DNA of 64,000 bases. It comes from Selaginella tamariscina. Its lineage: Eukaryota > Streptophyta > Lycopodiopsida > Selaginellales > Selaginellaceae. The translations under genes and the position numbers were made by a program. The DNA lies in NCBI GenBank assembly GCA_003024785.1, contig PUQB01000146.1, positions 270,799-334,798 of the forward strand, read 5' to 3'. Under the pieces are notes generated by a model that saw only the letters and a list, made by a program, of their open reading frames with translations, was not told where the DNA came from and ran no database searches. Positions 46,457 to 58,054 of the stretch are shown piece after piece (the first letter of the stretch is position 1; every line of letters begins with the position of its first letter).

Positions 46457-47396
46457 CTAGTGCACATTCTCTGGATGAACGTCAAAGTACTGGAACAAAG
46501 TCCCGGTCGTACCAAAAGTGCTGGAACGCTTCGAAGTAGCCTTCTCAGTGAGGTGTGCGGCGTCCCAGAAGAAGTACCTGGTCGGTTCGGGCCAGACACG
46601 AGGCTTACTCAAGTCGTAGCAGAAGGAACCCGCATTGAGAACGCCCTCTCCACTGGCGTCTGAAAATCCATACACCTGTGGGCGGTTGAGGACCCTCATC
46701 ACCCAGTTGTACGACTTGAGCAGCACAAGATGAGCATCTGGGAGCTCCCTAGCAAGTCCGTCGAGCATATTCTCCATTGCAGTGTTGTAAAGCTGTGCAA
46801 GGGTGTTGCCCGGTGAAAAACACCCGCCCGTGGACTGCAGCCCACTGAGGGAACAGCGAAGGTGATGATTCCTCGAGAGGCTCGATGGCTTCCTGTTGTG
46901 TAGCAAATAATCTGCTGAGTAAACTGTCACAGTGTGGTTGGATGCATCAGGTAGTTCTCCGAAAAGTCATTCACTCCTAAAGCGATGAGAAAGACCGAGT
47001 TCATCAGAAACTCAGTGGTGGGTTCCTCTCCTTTCTCTGCCCTGTACCTTTCCGATCTGCTTCCTGAGACTGATTACTCCTTTCTGGTCAGTAGACTCCA
47101 TCAGACCACTAATCAGCAGAGGCAAAGTTGACGCCGTATTTCAAATCTGCACCTGGATTGAGTGGAAGAGGCAGGTCCAGTGCCTGAGATATGAAGTCTG
47201 CCATCGTTCTCCCACTGGTGAACCTCCCCGTAGGCTGGTTGAAGTATGTGAGTCCGTATGAAAAGTTCTTGGCCGTGATTGTGCAGTTGGGAATGAACAT
47301 GTTGGTGCCGCCATCGAACACAGATTGCCGCCACCTTGCTTCCGATACATAGAGAGCGCGCGTTAAGACTAAAGCAAACAAGAGAATGATCTTCAT
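46457..47396 (-). pseudogene. GDSL esterase/lipase, several frameshifts
   Basis: A plant GDSL-type secreted esterase by order and content: signal peptide MKIILLFALVLTRALYVSEA, then SVFDGGTNMF, PTGRFTSGRTMADFI, YGVNFASA, GVISLRKQIGK, FLMNSVFLIALGVNDF (the GxND block), VTVYSADYLL, RGIITFAVPSVGCSP, LAQLYNTAMENML, and near the end YFFWDAAHLTEK with the Asp and His of the triad. These blocks lie in different frames: breaks occur near 47111, 47050, 46957 and twice around 46830-46890. In block I the canonical GDS is RQS; Ser is kept, Gly and Asp are lost. The span is close to a normal intronless gene of about 310-350 residues. The number of breaks favours a pseudogene, though all the blocks are well conserved. 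Confidence 0.85.
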
Positions 47397-47770
47397 TTTG
47401 TGACGACTGTTACCATATTTGCGTACTTGGATATACGTGTACACATATTTGCAAATATGTGAATATTTAAATGTTGTTTAATATAAAATTAGGTAGATTT
47501 GATTCCCCTGGGATTTTATATGTTTAAATAAAATCAAAAATAAAGCAAATCGTAACAAGCTTGTATTAGAAGCACAAACACATGAAGGACACATAAGCTT
47601 GTTAATTATAATTTTATCTCAAATAAAAAACTTTAAATATATATATGTGTATGCTATAATATATAACATGTGCTATATATCATATTCTAAAAATAACTTA
47701 TATATATATATACTTTGATGTCAAGATTCTAGATCGTGATAACTTGTGCATGTAATTAATTTAATTTATT
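47397..47770. other. intergenic between GDSL and kinase
   Basis: AT-rich spacer, no gene seen. It should include the kinase 3' end and the promoter of the GDSL copy. Confidence 0.5.
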
Positions 47771-47775
47771 ATCTC

Positions 47776-48732
47776 TTAGTTAATAAAATACTGGGAGGTT
47801 AAAGCTTCTTCAGCAGTAATCCTCTTTGAGGGGTCAAGCACCAGCATTTTCTCGAGAAGCTGGAGCGCATCAACATTCGGACACTGCAACAAGCTCTCCA
47901 TAGTGAGGCATACATTGTGAAGTCCCTCGTCTTCTTTCCATTCAGTAGCCAACTTGGATACAAGACATGGATAATATCGTAGTTGCGAGACACCTGGCCA
48001 ATTATCTTCCGTTGGATGCCTACACACCCTGCATATGCTCCTTATCAGCTCTCCTTCATCGTCAACATTTCCAAACAGCCCACACTCGGTCCAAAGCAAG
48101 AGATGCGCAAACAGGCACCCAGTCGCCCATATGTCAATGGCCGGAGTGTATTCTGTGCATCCCAGGATCAACTCGGGAGCCCTATACTCCAATGTGCATG
48201 CGTAATCTGAGCTAACACTCGTAGTTTCTCCTTGCATTCTCGCTAAACCAAAGTCTATCAGCTTTGCATTGCACCTTGAGTCTAGAAGTATATTCTCCAG
48301 CTTGATGTCCAGATGCAAGACATTGTTTTTGTGACAGTGTGCTAAAGCTTCTAGAATCTGCCTCATTATGAATTTAATTCTTGTCGGATTAAGTTTACTG
48401 TACAAACCCAACTTCATTTCCTGCGCCAGGTTGTTCCCGAGTGTTTCAAACACTAAAAATAACGCACACTGACCTTCTTCATGTGGGCCTTGTTCTAACT
48501 CCTCACTGGTGAACTCGCCCTTACACACTCCAAGAAGCTTGACCACGTTATCGTGCTTACATATGTTGAGTACACTAACCTCGTGTTCTATCATAGAACC
48601 GTAATATGGATCCGGCTTGATGAGCTTAAGGGCTACCTTTTCTTTTGTGACTGTGTCCTTAGCTAAGAATACCTTGCTGTATGAACCACTTCCTAACATA
48701 CCTAATATTGTGTATTTACCTACCGTTCGCAT
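47776..48732 (-). CDS. CDK-like (CMGC) protein kinase, intact, intronless
   Basis: A 318-residue serine/threonine kinase domain that fills the protein. Glycine loop GSGSYSKV (14-21), Lys36 in VALKLI, a helix-C Glu near 49-51, catalytic loop HLDIKLEN (140-147), DFG (160-162), YRAPELILG with APE at 185-187, DIWATGCLFAHLL, and a C-terminal LLEKMLVLDPSKRITAEEAL block typical of CDK/CMGC kinases. No PSTAIRE-type cyclin helix is visible, and an acidic insert follows residue 72. The HRD Arg is Leu (HLD) and KPEN is KLEN, so it is a non-RD kinase by this motif; the catalytic Asp, Asn and DFG Asp are all present and activity is plausible. The lack of introns is unusual for plant CDKs and suggests a retrocopy (inference). 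Regulation and partner are unknown. Confidence 0.9.
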   Translation of the reverse strand: MRTVGKYTILGMLGSGSYSKVFLAKDTVTKEKVALKLIKPDPYYGSMIEHEVSVLNICKHDNVVKLLGVCKGEFTSEELEQGPHEEGQCALFLVFETLGNNLAQEMKLGLYSKLNPTRIKFIMRQILEALAHCHKNNVLHLDIKLENILLDSRCNAKLIDFGLARMQGETTSVSSDYACTLEYRAPELILGCTEYTPAIDIWATGCLFAHLLLWTECGLFGNVDDEGELIRSICRVCRHPTEDNWPGVSQLRYYPCLVSKLATEWKEDEGLHNVCLTMESLLQCPNVDALQLLEKMLVLDPSKRITAEEALTSQYFIN

Positions 48733-48796
48733 CTTAACGATTCACATGCACCCAAGTAATAGACCTAGTACCCTTAAAGTGATAAACCTAATACCC

Positions 48797-48806
48797 CTTA
48801 TAAAGA
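48797..48806 (-). promoter_or_regulatory. candidate TATA box of the kinase gene
   Basis: CTTTATAAGG on the gene strand, about 65-75 nt upstream of the ATG. Further upstream GATCCGACGG occurs twice (48846-48855 and 48890-48899), 44 bases apart, as possible control sites. No functional evidence. Confidence 0.4.
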
Positions 48807-48909
48807 AAATGGCGTTGGATCCTACCGGGCCAGATACCATTCGGTCCGTCGGATCACCAAGACCATTTTTCTTTGCAATTTCACAAGAGCCGTCGGATCT
48901 TACGTACGG

Positions 48910-49724
48910 GAAAAAGGTTAACAGCTTTCTGCATATATAAATTATTTATATCTAACAAAATATCCGATTGTGAACACAGGTAATTTAAGTGTTTTAACAA
49001 TCTTATATATTTTTAATTAGTTGGCTATGCATCATTTTTAAAGAATATATATACTATCAAGTTATATAGTAAACTATTATGAGAAATAAAATGTACATCA
49101 TATATGTATGGTTAGATACAATATTATAAACACACACACACACATATATATTTAAAATTTAAACTGGCTGATTTTGGGCATACAGACGTAAATATTTATG
49201 TATATATTTATTTTTCATAAGTTCTTTAAATTTTTAATAGCTTATATAATTATGTTATAATATTAACTTACTTAAAATTCATATATATCTATGAAAACAT
49301 ATTAGACATATATTTGTTAAATATATAATCGGCTGAAAACTCTCTCTCTCTCTCTCTCTCAGGATGCACAGAATTGATAGATTAGGTTACAAGAGTCGTA
49401 CCACAGAAAACATATACACTATATCTACATTTATAGGTGTACACACATATATGGTATCCATGTATATACAAATAATTATACAATATATTATGAATAATAT
49501 ATATACATAGACTTGTTGTCTTTGAACATGCGTGTTTCTACGCCATATTCTTTTGTCCCTCAAGGCAAAGCTCTATTAGAAGGCAAACATGTGGCTGGTC
49601 AATATTGTACAAATGAAAGTGGAAAGTCCAACTAAATATTTATAGAAGAAGCATACTATATATACATCTATAGAGTAAGGCGAGTAAGAATAAAAGTAAT
49701 AAAGGTCCTACCTGTAGTTCATAT

Positions 49725-49762
<38 letters not shown>

Positions 49763-49980
49763 TACTCTACAAATGTTTTAGTTTTAATTTATAAACAAGT
49801 CCCTACATTGACATGTCACTGAACATTATTGACAATGGTTCAATTCTCACAGGAACTGTGTGATGCATATTAAAAGGGTTACAAAAGCCTACAAACCATG
49901 TTAGTACACAATAAACATGTATACGTGTATATGTGTGAAAGAATGTGTACGTGTGTTTGTGTATGTATGTAATAGCATAA
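48910..49980. other. AT-rich intergenic stretch
   Basis: No gene. CT run 49339-49360, CA run 49730-49758. A small minus-strand coding-like block starts only at the L18a-like gene. Confidence 0.5.
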
Positions 49981-51185
49981 TACTTTTAAATATAACTTAC
50001 GAATCCTGTGCAAGCACCCAGGCCCGCACTCTCTCTATGATCATGGCTGAAGCATGCAAAAATAAGAGCCCCCAGAAACCATGGAATAATGCATACAAAT
50101 CCAATAATAAAGCTGTTAAAACAGATAATTAACAACACACACTTACTGTAAAAAGTCTATATACGTTAATTATAAACTTATATAGGTGGCTCCCGCTAAT
50201 GTACATGTGTAAAACTCTCTCTCACACACACACATCTTACAGAAAACCATCCAATTCCAATGTTCCAAAATGATAATGGTTGTTCAGGAACAATGTAAGG
50301 AGCTGTATAAAGAGGCTGTCCCTCTGTAATCACTTGAAATCCTGAATTATAAAAGAAAATCAAATAAAATTTCAAAATCTATAAGAATTCTAAATCAAAA
50401 ACATGCTTATTGTGTAAAGAATCGAATTGATCACATGGGAAATTTTCAAAGGGCACTTTCAATCTCTTTTTTAGAAAATTAAAATATAGCAATTCATGAA
50501 TTAAAATCATACCTGGAACATAATGATGCTTTGGAAATCCAGAAACTTTGTTTTTATGTTTTGTGAATGTACCATAACTAAGAGGATGCTGTGGAGACGT
50601 TTCTGCCATAAATGAATAATAACTAATTTTAAGTTTTCATTAGCAGATTTATTAATTTAATTTAGTTACACTTCCAGATAGGATACGAATTTGCTGGACT
50701 ACTCAACGTACGACGAATTTTTCTGATATCTGTTTGGTGGCCAACTTGTTAATTATTTACTTGTTTTTTATCTGCAACTAAATGTAAAAAACTATATATT
50801 CTTGTGTGAAAGAGGTATCTTTAGTTTCTTTAATCAAAATCGCCCACGTTCTACGTCCGTATATACACATGTACTGTGTATACATGTATATACTTGTATA
50901 CAATAACATTCAAAACGTACACTCAGTCAAAGCACACAATATTTAATACTCACATAAACAAATATTTACTTTTCAATACGTTATATATTACCTATATATA
51001 ATATTGAAAAATTTATATATAATTCCGGTTCATGACATGATATAGCATGGAATAATGTATCATTCCTTACGCAATATATCTACATTGACAATTCTCTATG
51101 TTGCGTGTAATTAAGCTGAAACGTTGAGTAATGAATTAATTTAACAATTTATTAAATCTGCCTTTGGACACACATCTTGTATAAG
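49975..51185 (-). repeat. inverted duplication arm B (partner 42.90-44.12 kb)
   Basis: Reverse match to arm A across the L18a-like gene and about 0.6 kb of upstream sequence (GGTGGCCAACTTGTTAATT, TTATCTGCAACTAAATGTAA, AATCTGCCTTTGG). Sequence between the arms (44.1-49.97 kb) carries the dirigent, GDSL and kinase genes. Confidence 0.85.
49986..50609 (-). CDS. L18a-like membrane protein, copy B (3 exons, one-base frame problem)
   Basis: Exon 1 (50513-50609) encodes MAETSPQHPLSYGTFTKHKN and KVSGFPKHHYVP. Exon 2 (50241-50341) encodes GFQVITEGQPLYTAPYIVPE, then QPLSFWNIGIGW. Exon 3 (49986-50112) encodes FIIGFVCIIPWFLGALIFAC, then FSHDHRESAGLGACTGFVSYI and TAA. All introns are GT-AG. Order and motifs match the plant L18a-like family (GYQxxEGxP, GIGW, IPWxxGA, C-terminal ACT), including the hydrophobic stretch around GFVCIIPWFLGALIF that should span the membrane. 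Exon 2 is 101 nt, but phase needs 100; an extra T in the TTTT run at 50243-50246 breaks the frame. Copy A has the expected length at that point, so this is likely an assembly indel or a recent mutation. Confidence 0.78.
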
Positions 51186-51558
51186 TATACATATATTTAT
51201 GTTTATAAATTATGTAGTTGATGAGATGACTCAATAAACTTGTTAACACAGTTACATGTAACATTCATTAATAAAAACATGACATATACTCTAATGTCAG
51301 ATAGAATATTCTTGGTTCACAGAATTAGTAATTTACTTAAACTGTACAAAACCTTGGTTTAAAATTTACTAGAAGCTCACTCTACATATGCATGTCTATG
51401 TTCAGAGATTTCAAGTTCAAAAAAAAGAGTATATTATTGATTAAACTTAAAGTTTGTTTGAATGTGTGCCTGGTTGTTGTGTGTATATATACACTTAAGA
51501 TGTATATGTATATGAATCATATTTATGCATACAAATGTACGTATACACACTACACTGA

Positions 51559-51631
<73 letters not shown>

Positions 51632-51905
51632 ATTCGTTTTGAGGTATATTATATAACTTAATTAGCTAATAGTTTTTCCATGCAAATAAGCTCTTAAGAA
51701 TTTTATTAATACAAGCTTAACAAACATTAAAATTTCAAAGAATTAAATATCTGTTATATAATAACGAAAATACACACACACACACGTAGGGATTTACAAA
51801 TTAGAAATAAGAGTTTTGCGGGCATGCATATAGAGCTGACCCACATTGTGTTTCAAGATCAGAGACTTGATGAAAAACAAATTAAATATTATTTAAGTAA
51901 CAAGA
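51186..51905. other. intergenic with a triple compound microsatellite
   Basis: No gene. A CT-TA-GT compound microsatellite lies at 51559-51626. The downstream 200 bases are the 3' flank of the dirigent fragment. Confidence 0.5.
51559..51626. repeat. (CT)n(TA)n(GT)n compound microsatellite
   Basis: Three dinucleotide tracts follow one another without spacer. Confidence 0.95.
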
Positions 51906-51909
51906 ATGT

Positions 51910-52124
51910 TCAGACTTCTTTCAGGTAAACGTGCATATCCAGGACCGCTGATAAACCTACAAAAGAGTACATCTTCAGAGTTGCATAACCTCCATGGAAC
52001 CTGTAGATCCCAGTACCTCCCACAACACAGGACTCTCTTACCGGACGATAGATCGGATCTTGACCGTGCACACTGATGGTACCATTGGGAAGAACTAGCG
52101 TTAAACCAAACAGAAGACTTGTTA
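51910..52124 (-). pseudogene. dirigent protein C-terminal fragment
   Basis: About 71 codons, open to TGA, match the C-terminal half of the dirigent gene at 45.7-46.2 kb: LLFGLTLVLPNGTISVHGQD, ESCVVGGTGIYRFHGGYA, VLDMHVYLKEV. The N-terminal half and signal peptide are missing. The match stops just after CCTAG on the gene strand. It could be a truncated duplicate or, less likely, a last exon whose upstream exon lies elsewhere. Confidence 0.82.
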
Positions 52125-52129
52125 AGTCT

Positions 52130-52740
52130 GAACTCTAGGAAGGCTTTGAACATTAGAATTTTTAAATCAAAATATAAAATATGATTTTTGTGTATACTAT
52201 ATACAGTTTGAAGTGACTGGGATAAGATTTTTTAACTGATGAAATATGCTAATATAACATATATATATATATATATGAATTTTATAGTGTCCTTTATTTT
52301 GTTAATACTATTATATGTATGTTGTTAACTCTTAAAAAATATGGACAAACATCCATCCAAACACACTTATAAATCAGCACTCCTGAATATGCATGGAAGA
52401 AATTCTTTTGAACGAGCTCAGTTTGCTTAATTCAACTGCTTCTAGTTTTAATTTTAATTTTTTATTTCATACCAAATATAAATATTTATTAACGATACAT
52501 TTAAAATGTATCAAACATATTTAATTTGAATTTTGTTGTACTTCTGTAATTATTAAAAATATATATCTATACAACAGAAATTTGCCTTTTATTAACATTT
52601 TGTCCACCATATTCAAATAAATAAATCGGTTTTAATATTTAATTAAAGTAAAACTATATTAAAGAGGAAAAGATGAATTCTTAGTTAGTATGCCAGAAAG
52701 ATTTGAGGGCACAAGGTCTTAATCTTGTGGGTTCGTAAAC
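52130..52740. other. AT-rich intergenic stretch
   Basis: No gene seen. It ends where the higher-complexity gypsy element sequence begins. Confidence 0.5.
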
Positions 52741-55722
52741 TAGTTTGTTTGGCATCAGAATGAACCCTAATCGTACGTGAACGATTGTTCGAAAGTGGGT
52801 TTAATTGAATTATTACTCACTGGTACTGTTTAAGCCTAGTTTGTGGAGAGAGATTCACAGCTACTAGACAATTTTAAAGTATTCGTTTTAGAGTTGAAGT
52901 ACTACTTTGGTAACATCGACAATGTTTGAACATCAATTAATAAGATTTGTCGACTTCAACAAGGTAACCGTCCAGCCTTAGTATATGCTTAGGAGTTTCA
53001 CCTTTTAGCATGTGACATGCCATGGGATAATTATCCAATTTCTCTAAAGGCTTTACAATGATGTCAAGGACCACCTTCTAAAATTCCATGAGAACCTGAT
53101 AAGTCTCTTTGAGGCTATTAATCATGTCGTACGATGCAATAAGAGGTTATTTGAATGTCATTCGAAATGATTCCAATAGTCACGTTCAAGAGAATACACT
53201 TACATTGCAATAGTGGCTTCACCTCCAGTAGCATTAATGGGAAACCATCCATCCCTAACTCAAGGACTAATCCCCATGGAGTGCGAGGTCACCCAAGCTA
53301 AATGCTGAGGTCTCCTAACCCTAGTTGAGAAGCAATTTTATAAGGTCCATGGTTTGCGTCTTTACTATGGTGGTCCTAGTCATATTGCAATTAATTGTCC
53401 AAACAAGTCGAGGCACATGATCAACCACGTTCACCCTGCAAATCCTTAAACCATCATGATTAATCACGTTCACCATAAGAGTCCTAAACCTTTGAACTAA
53501 AGCAGCAGTTTTGAAGTTCTTAACAAGTTAGATGAGAAGTTAAATGAGTACGTCTAGCCAAAATAGGAGCCATTTGATTAGACAATTCCAAGCATAAAGA
53601 GTTTCTGTAAACAATTAACTTCGTTTCGACCTCTTGAGTGGGAAGATATTTACAACACAAACTGAGCTTTGCGCGGCCAGGGGTTGCAAAATCGTAATAT
53701 CAACTCTGATGGACTTTAGAGCCAATGCTTATTTCATGGATTGCACCTTTGCACATTGACACTCTATTTCCTTGAGGAAGCTCTTGTATGAAGTTCATGT
53801 CTTAGTCGTGGATTCTTGATCTATGGCATTGGTGCTGTTATTAAGGAGTATGAGCCCATCCAGGTGACCTTGGGAGATACTTCTTTGCAAGATCTTCTTC
53901 AACATGATCAGCAGTCATGAGTATCTAGTTATCCTTGTTACATTGTGATTTGAGATGCACAATCCGACCATCAATTAGCACAAGCAATGTTTTAGTTTGC
54001 CAAGGGAGGTCAAGGATTCTAACTCTCCAGACCCAGCTTTGGAACCTTTACAAGTTTGCACAATCTCGTTAAATGAATTAATCCAAGAAGGTAAGCGGGA
54101 TCCTTCATCAATTTTTGTTATAGCTATCACCCTAGCACTTGAGTCTAGCTACCAACTAAGTATAGTGAGTTTGCTAATGTCTTCAACAAAGTCAAAGTTA
54201 GTAAATTTATGAAACATTGACTATACGATTGTCTCATTGATTTGGTGGAAGGTACTCAACCCCTTTGGGGACCAATTTACGAACTCTCTCCAGTGGAGCT
54301 TGAAGTGTTGTGGGCATTCAACCAGGTTCATTTGACACTCAAAGTCTCCAGCTGGTGCACCCATCTTATTTATATATATAAAAAAGATGGTTTATTGCGT
54401 TTGGTAGTGGATTATCGTGGCCTCAACAAGGAAACGATGCAAAATAGGTATTCCATACCACTGATTTCGAGTTTGTTGAAGCGTCTTACTAGGGCCAAGT
54501 GCTTCACCAAGATTGACCTTTGAAGTGCATATAACTTAGTTAGGATCTGCCTAGGGAATGAGTGGAAGACCGCATTTCAAACACGGTACAGGCATTTTGA
54601 GTGTACGATGATGCTGTTTAGTCTCATCAATGCATTGGTTATTTTTTAGCGATTGGCCAACGACATATTTTGCAATTTCTTGGACTTGTTTGTAATATTG
54701 TACCTTGAGAATATCTTCATATATTCCAAGATGTTGAAGGAACATGAGGAACATGAGGAACATGTTAGGCAAGTGTTAAAAAAATTGCATGACCATGGCC
54801 TTTATGCCAAGCTTGAAAAGTGCAATTTTGAGCAAGATCATGTGGAGTTCCTGAGGTACATCATCTTACTAAAAGAAGTTTCGATGGATCCCTACCAAGG
54901 TGTTGGATAGGCATGTCCCACGGTCCATAGGGGATGTTAGTGTTTTCTCGGCTTTGCCAATTTTTATTGCAAGTTCATTAAGGACTACTCCAACATTGTG
55001 CTACTACTTACCAAACTCACACAAAAAAACAAGCCATTTGTGTGGACACAAGAGGAAGAATTTGCCTTTAACACCTTGAAGTAGGCCTTCACCTGTGCTC
55101 TAATACTAGCTCATTCATATCTTGATAGACCTTTTGTTATTGAGGTTAATGCATCAGAATTTGCATTGGGTACCAGCTTGTCCCATGTTAATGAAGATGG
55201 TCAACTCCACTTGGTACCATTTCACTCCCACAAGTTTTTCACATTAGAGATCAATTACGAGGTATATGATAAGGAGCTTTTGGTTATTATAGATTTCATT
55301 TGACAAATGGAGGCATTTCCTAGAGGTTTCGGCAGGGTCATAGTTTACAACAACCACAAGAATCAGTCAACACAGTTTTGAGTCGTCGATAGTTTTATTG
55401 AGCCCAATTCTTAACAAGGTTCAACTTTGTCATTACATATTCACTAGGTTCGCAACATGGTAAAGCATATGTTTTATCTTGATGATTTTACTTGGCTCCT
55501 TATCCCAATGACCTGGTGTTTAACCAATAATGGCAGGTTCTTTTGGGATCAGATCGGTTGAAGTTTGATGGTTACTAAGGTGTTGCAATCTCCAACAGAT
55601 TCTAATATTCTTGACATGGTTCGTGTAGTACTACTAATAGATTTAGTTGCTCGGGATGTTATAAATCATATTGCTCCTGACAAAGCCTCGAGTTTTGGTT
55701 CCCAATACAACCTTGGTTGAAA
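52740..55722 (+). mobile_element. decayed Ty3/gypsy retroelement (gag-RT-RNase H)
   Basis: A possible primer site (TGGCATCAGAAT, 52750-52761) begins the element; no LTR was recognised. Gag-like sequence lies around 52900-53170 (PALVYA, FHLLACDMPWDNYPI). RT starts near 54242 (LSPVELEVL, then KKDGLLRLVVDYRGLNKET and AKCFTKIDL) and continues through a stop to 54660-54900, where the usual YLDD box reads YLEN, a catalytic Asp loss. RNase H near 55120-55330 begins RPFVIEVNASEFALGT and includes NYEVYDKELLVI. Integrase is not recognisable. Many stops and frameshifts; non-functional. The 3' end abuts the foldback repeat at 55.72 kb. It is a different lineage from the 8.9 kb element. Confidence 0.87.
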
Positions 55723-55723
55723 T

Positions 55724-57320
55724 GGTGGCAGGATTAATCCCATCACACTCTATATATTGTTATAAAGATCTTGTAACTTGAACCAGTTATTTCAAACATG
55801 TGTGTGTGTGATAAATAAAAAAATATAAAAAACTTATAAAATACATATAAACATATATATATACATACAATTGTGTGTGTGAGAGAGATAAAGAAATTAC
55901 ATATATATAAATACACACATACATATACATTCAAGAGAGAAATAAAGTAATATATATATATATAAATACACAGGTACATATACATATAGTTTGTGTATGT
56001 GTAAGAAATAAATAAATAAATTATATTATACAAATAGTATACATACACACATATGTATATGTATATACAGGAGTGTGTGTGTGCGATATATATTATATTA
56101 TTATAAATAAACACACACATATATTGTATATATATATATATAAGAGTGTGGCAAGATTAATCCCACCACCTTTTTAAGAGGCCTAAAAGGAGTGGCGGGA
56201 TTAATCCCACCACCATTTCAAGCATGTGTGTGTGATAAATAAAAAAAATATAAAAACTTATAAAATACATATAAACATGTATATATACATACAATTGTGT
56301 GTGTGAAAGAGAAATAAAGAAATTACATATATATACAAATACACACATACATATACATTCAAGAGAGATAAAGTAATTATATATATATACAAATACACAA
56401 GTACATACATATACAGTTTGTGTGTGTGTGTAAGAAATAAATAAATAAATTATATTATACAGATACACACACACACATATATATATGTATATACATGTGT
56501 GTATGTGTGTGTGTCTGTGCGAGAGATACATAAATAAATTAAATTATACAAATAGTATACAATACACACACAAATATATATGTATATGTATATACAGGAG
56601 TGTGTGTGTGCGATATATATATAATATATATATATACAAATAAAACACATATATATTTGTATATGTATATATAGTGTGTGTGTGAGAGAGATAGATAAAT
56701 AAATTAAATTATACAGATACACACACATATATATGTTTATGTATATATAGGAGTGTGGTATGTGATAAATAAATATATATATAATAACACACATATATAT
56801 GTATATGTATATACATGTGTGTGTGTGGAGAGATAGATAAATAAATTATAATATATAATATTATATATGTATATACGGGTGTGTGTGTGTGCAAGAGATA
56901 GATAAATAAATTAAATAATACAGATACACACACACATATATATGTATATGTATATACAGAAGTGTGCGTGTGAGAGAGAGATTTAACCTTGCTGCACCGC
57001 CGCCTTTAAACCCTATTTGCATCGCCGCGCCTTCTTACGCCTTCTAGCCTTCTTGTGAGAGTGGATCTATGAATATGTGGTGCCGCCTCTCAAATCTTTG
57101 CGCCTCTCTCCTCCGCCGCCTTGAAACCCTAAGAATATACCCTAAACCCTAGAATCAATAATATATATTAACCCTAAACGAATATTCTTTCATTATATTA
57201 TCAATAAGTTTATTGTGTTTGTGTGTGTAGGTGTGTGGGTGTATCACATACACACAAATAATATAGATCATGCAAGGGTTTAACATATGTGTGTCTGTGA
57301 GTGTGTTAAGTTTTCACGTA
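55724..57320 (+). repeat. left arm of the long inverted repeat
   Basis: Palindrome copies at about 55726-55745, 56150-56170 and 56192-56212. Microsatellite units fill 55750-56140 and 56215-56985. A GC-rich segment (57000-57120, with ACCGCCGCC and CTCCGCCGCC) and AAACCCTAA repeats (57117-57180) are near the inner end. The GC-rich segment has no counterpart in the right arm. Confidence 0.8.
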
Positions 57321-58054
57321 TACACAATACATACATACACATATACACACATAGTACATATGTGAATGTGTCACGTCAGTACATATGGATCGTGCATGGT
57401 GTGTGTGTGAGAGAGAGAGAGAGTGTTGAAAAATTAATTTTACACACATTACATTAGTACATCTATATACACACATGTATACACATAGACATACATACAT
57501 ATTACATGTGTGAATGTGTTACATACAGTACACAGTACATATGGATCATACATGCGTTTAACATAATGTTTTCGATAAAGAAGCAACAAATCTCTGAGCT
57601 GGGCATGGTGACCCAACAATGATTATTCCAAATCAATTATTTATCTCGGTATGCCACATAGATGGTAAGATAATATATAAGCTAATATTAAAATTGTGTA
57701 AACACTATCAATATTAACATATGATCACCGTCACATATCATTACTTTTAATATCTGTATAAAAAGTTATTATTCTTATAAAAATACACAAGAAAACACAT
57801 AAAGAATTGTTTATAGTCAAGTAGTTATTAATATCACAAATCATTCTAGTGATTTATAAATTAGTTTTAAAAAATTAATTTTAAAAATGCAAATTATAAT
57901 TTGCTCATACATTAAAATTGTATACATATATTTGAATTTTACCCTATTGTAATTTAAAATGACATAGTGTTATTAAAACATATTTTAAAGCAATTATAGC
58001 ACATAAGATATATAATGTATATTACATAATCTTTAAGACATAGAAATTAAATCC

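Noticed and set aside
47967..48215. Plus-strand frames across the kinase gene
   Set aside because: Antisense shadows of the intact minus-strand kinase with no domain of their own.
43404..50609. L18a-like copies as true ribosomal protein L18a genes
   Set aside because: They carry the GIGW and IPWxxGA membrane motifs of the plant L18a-like family; the name is historical and the ribosomal domain is absent.
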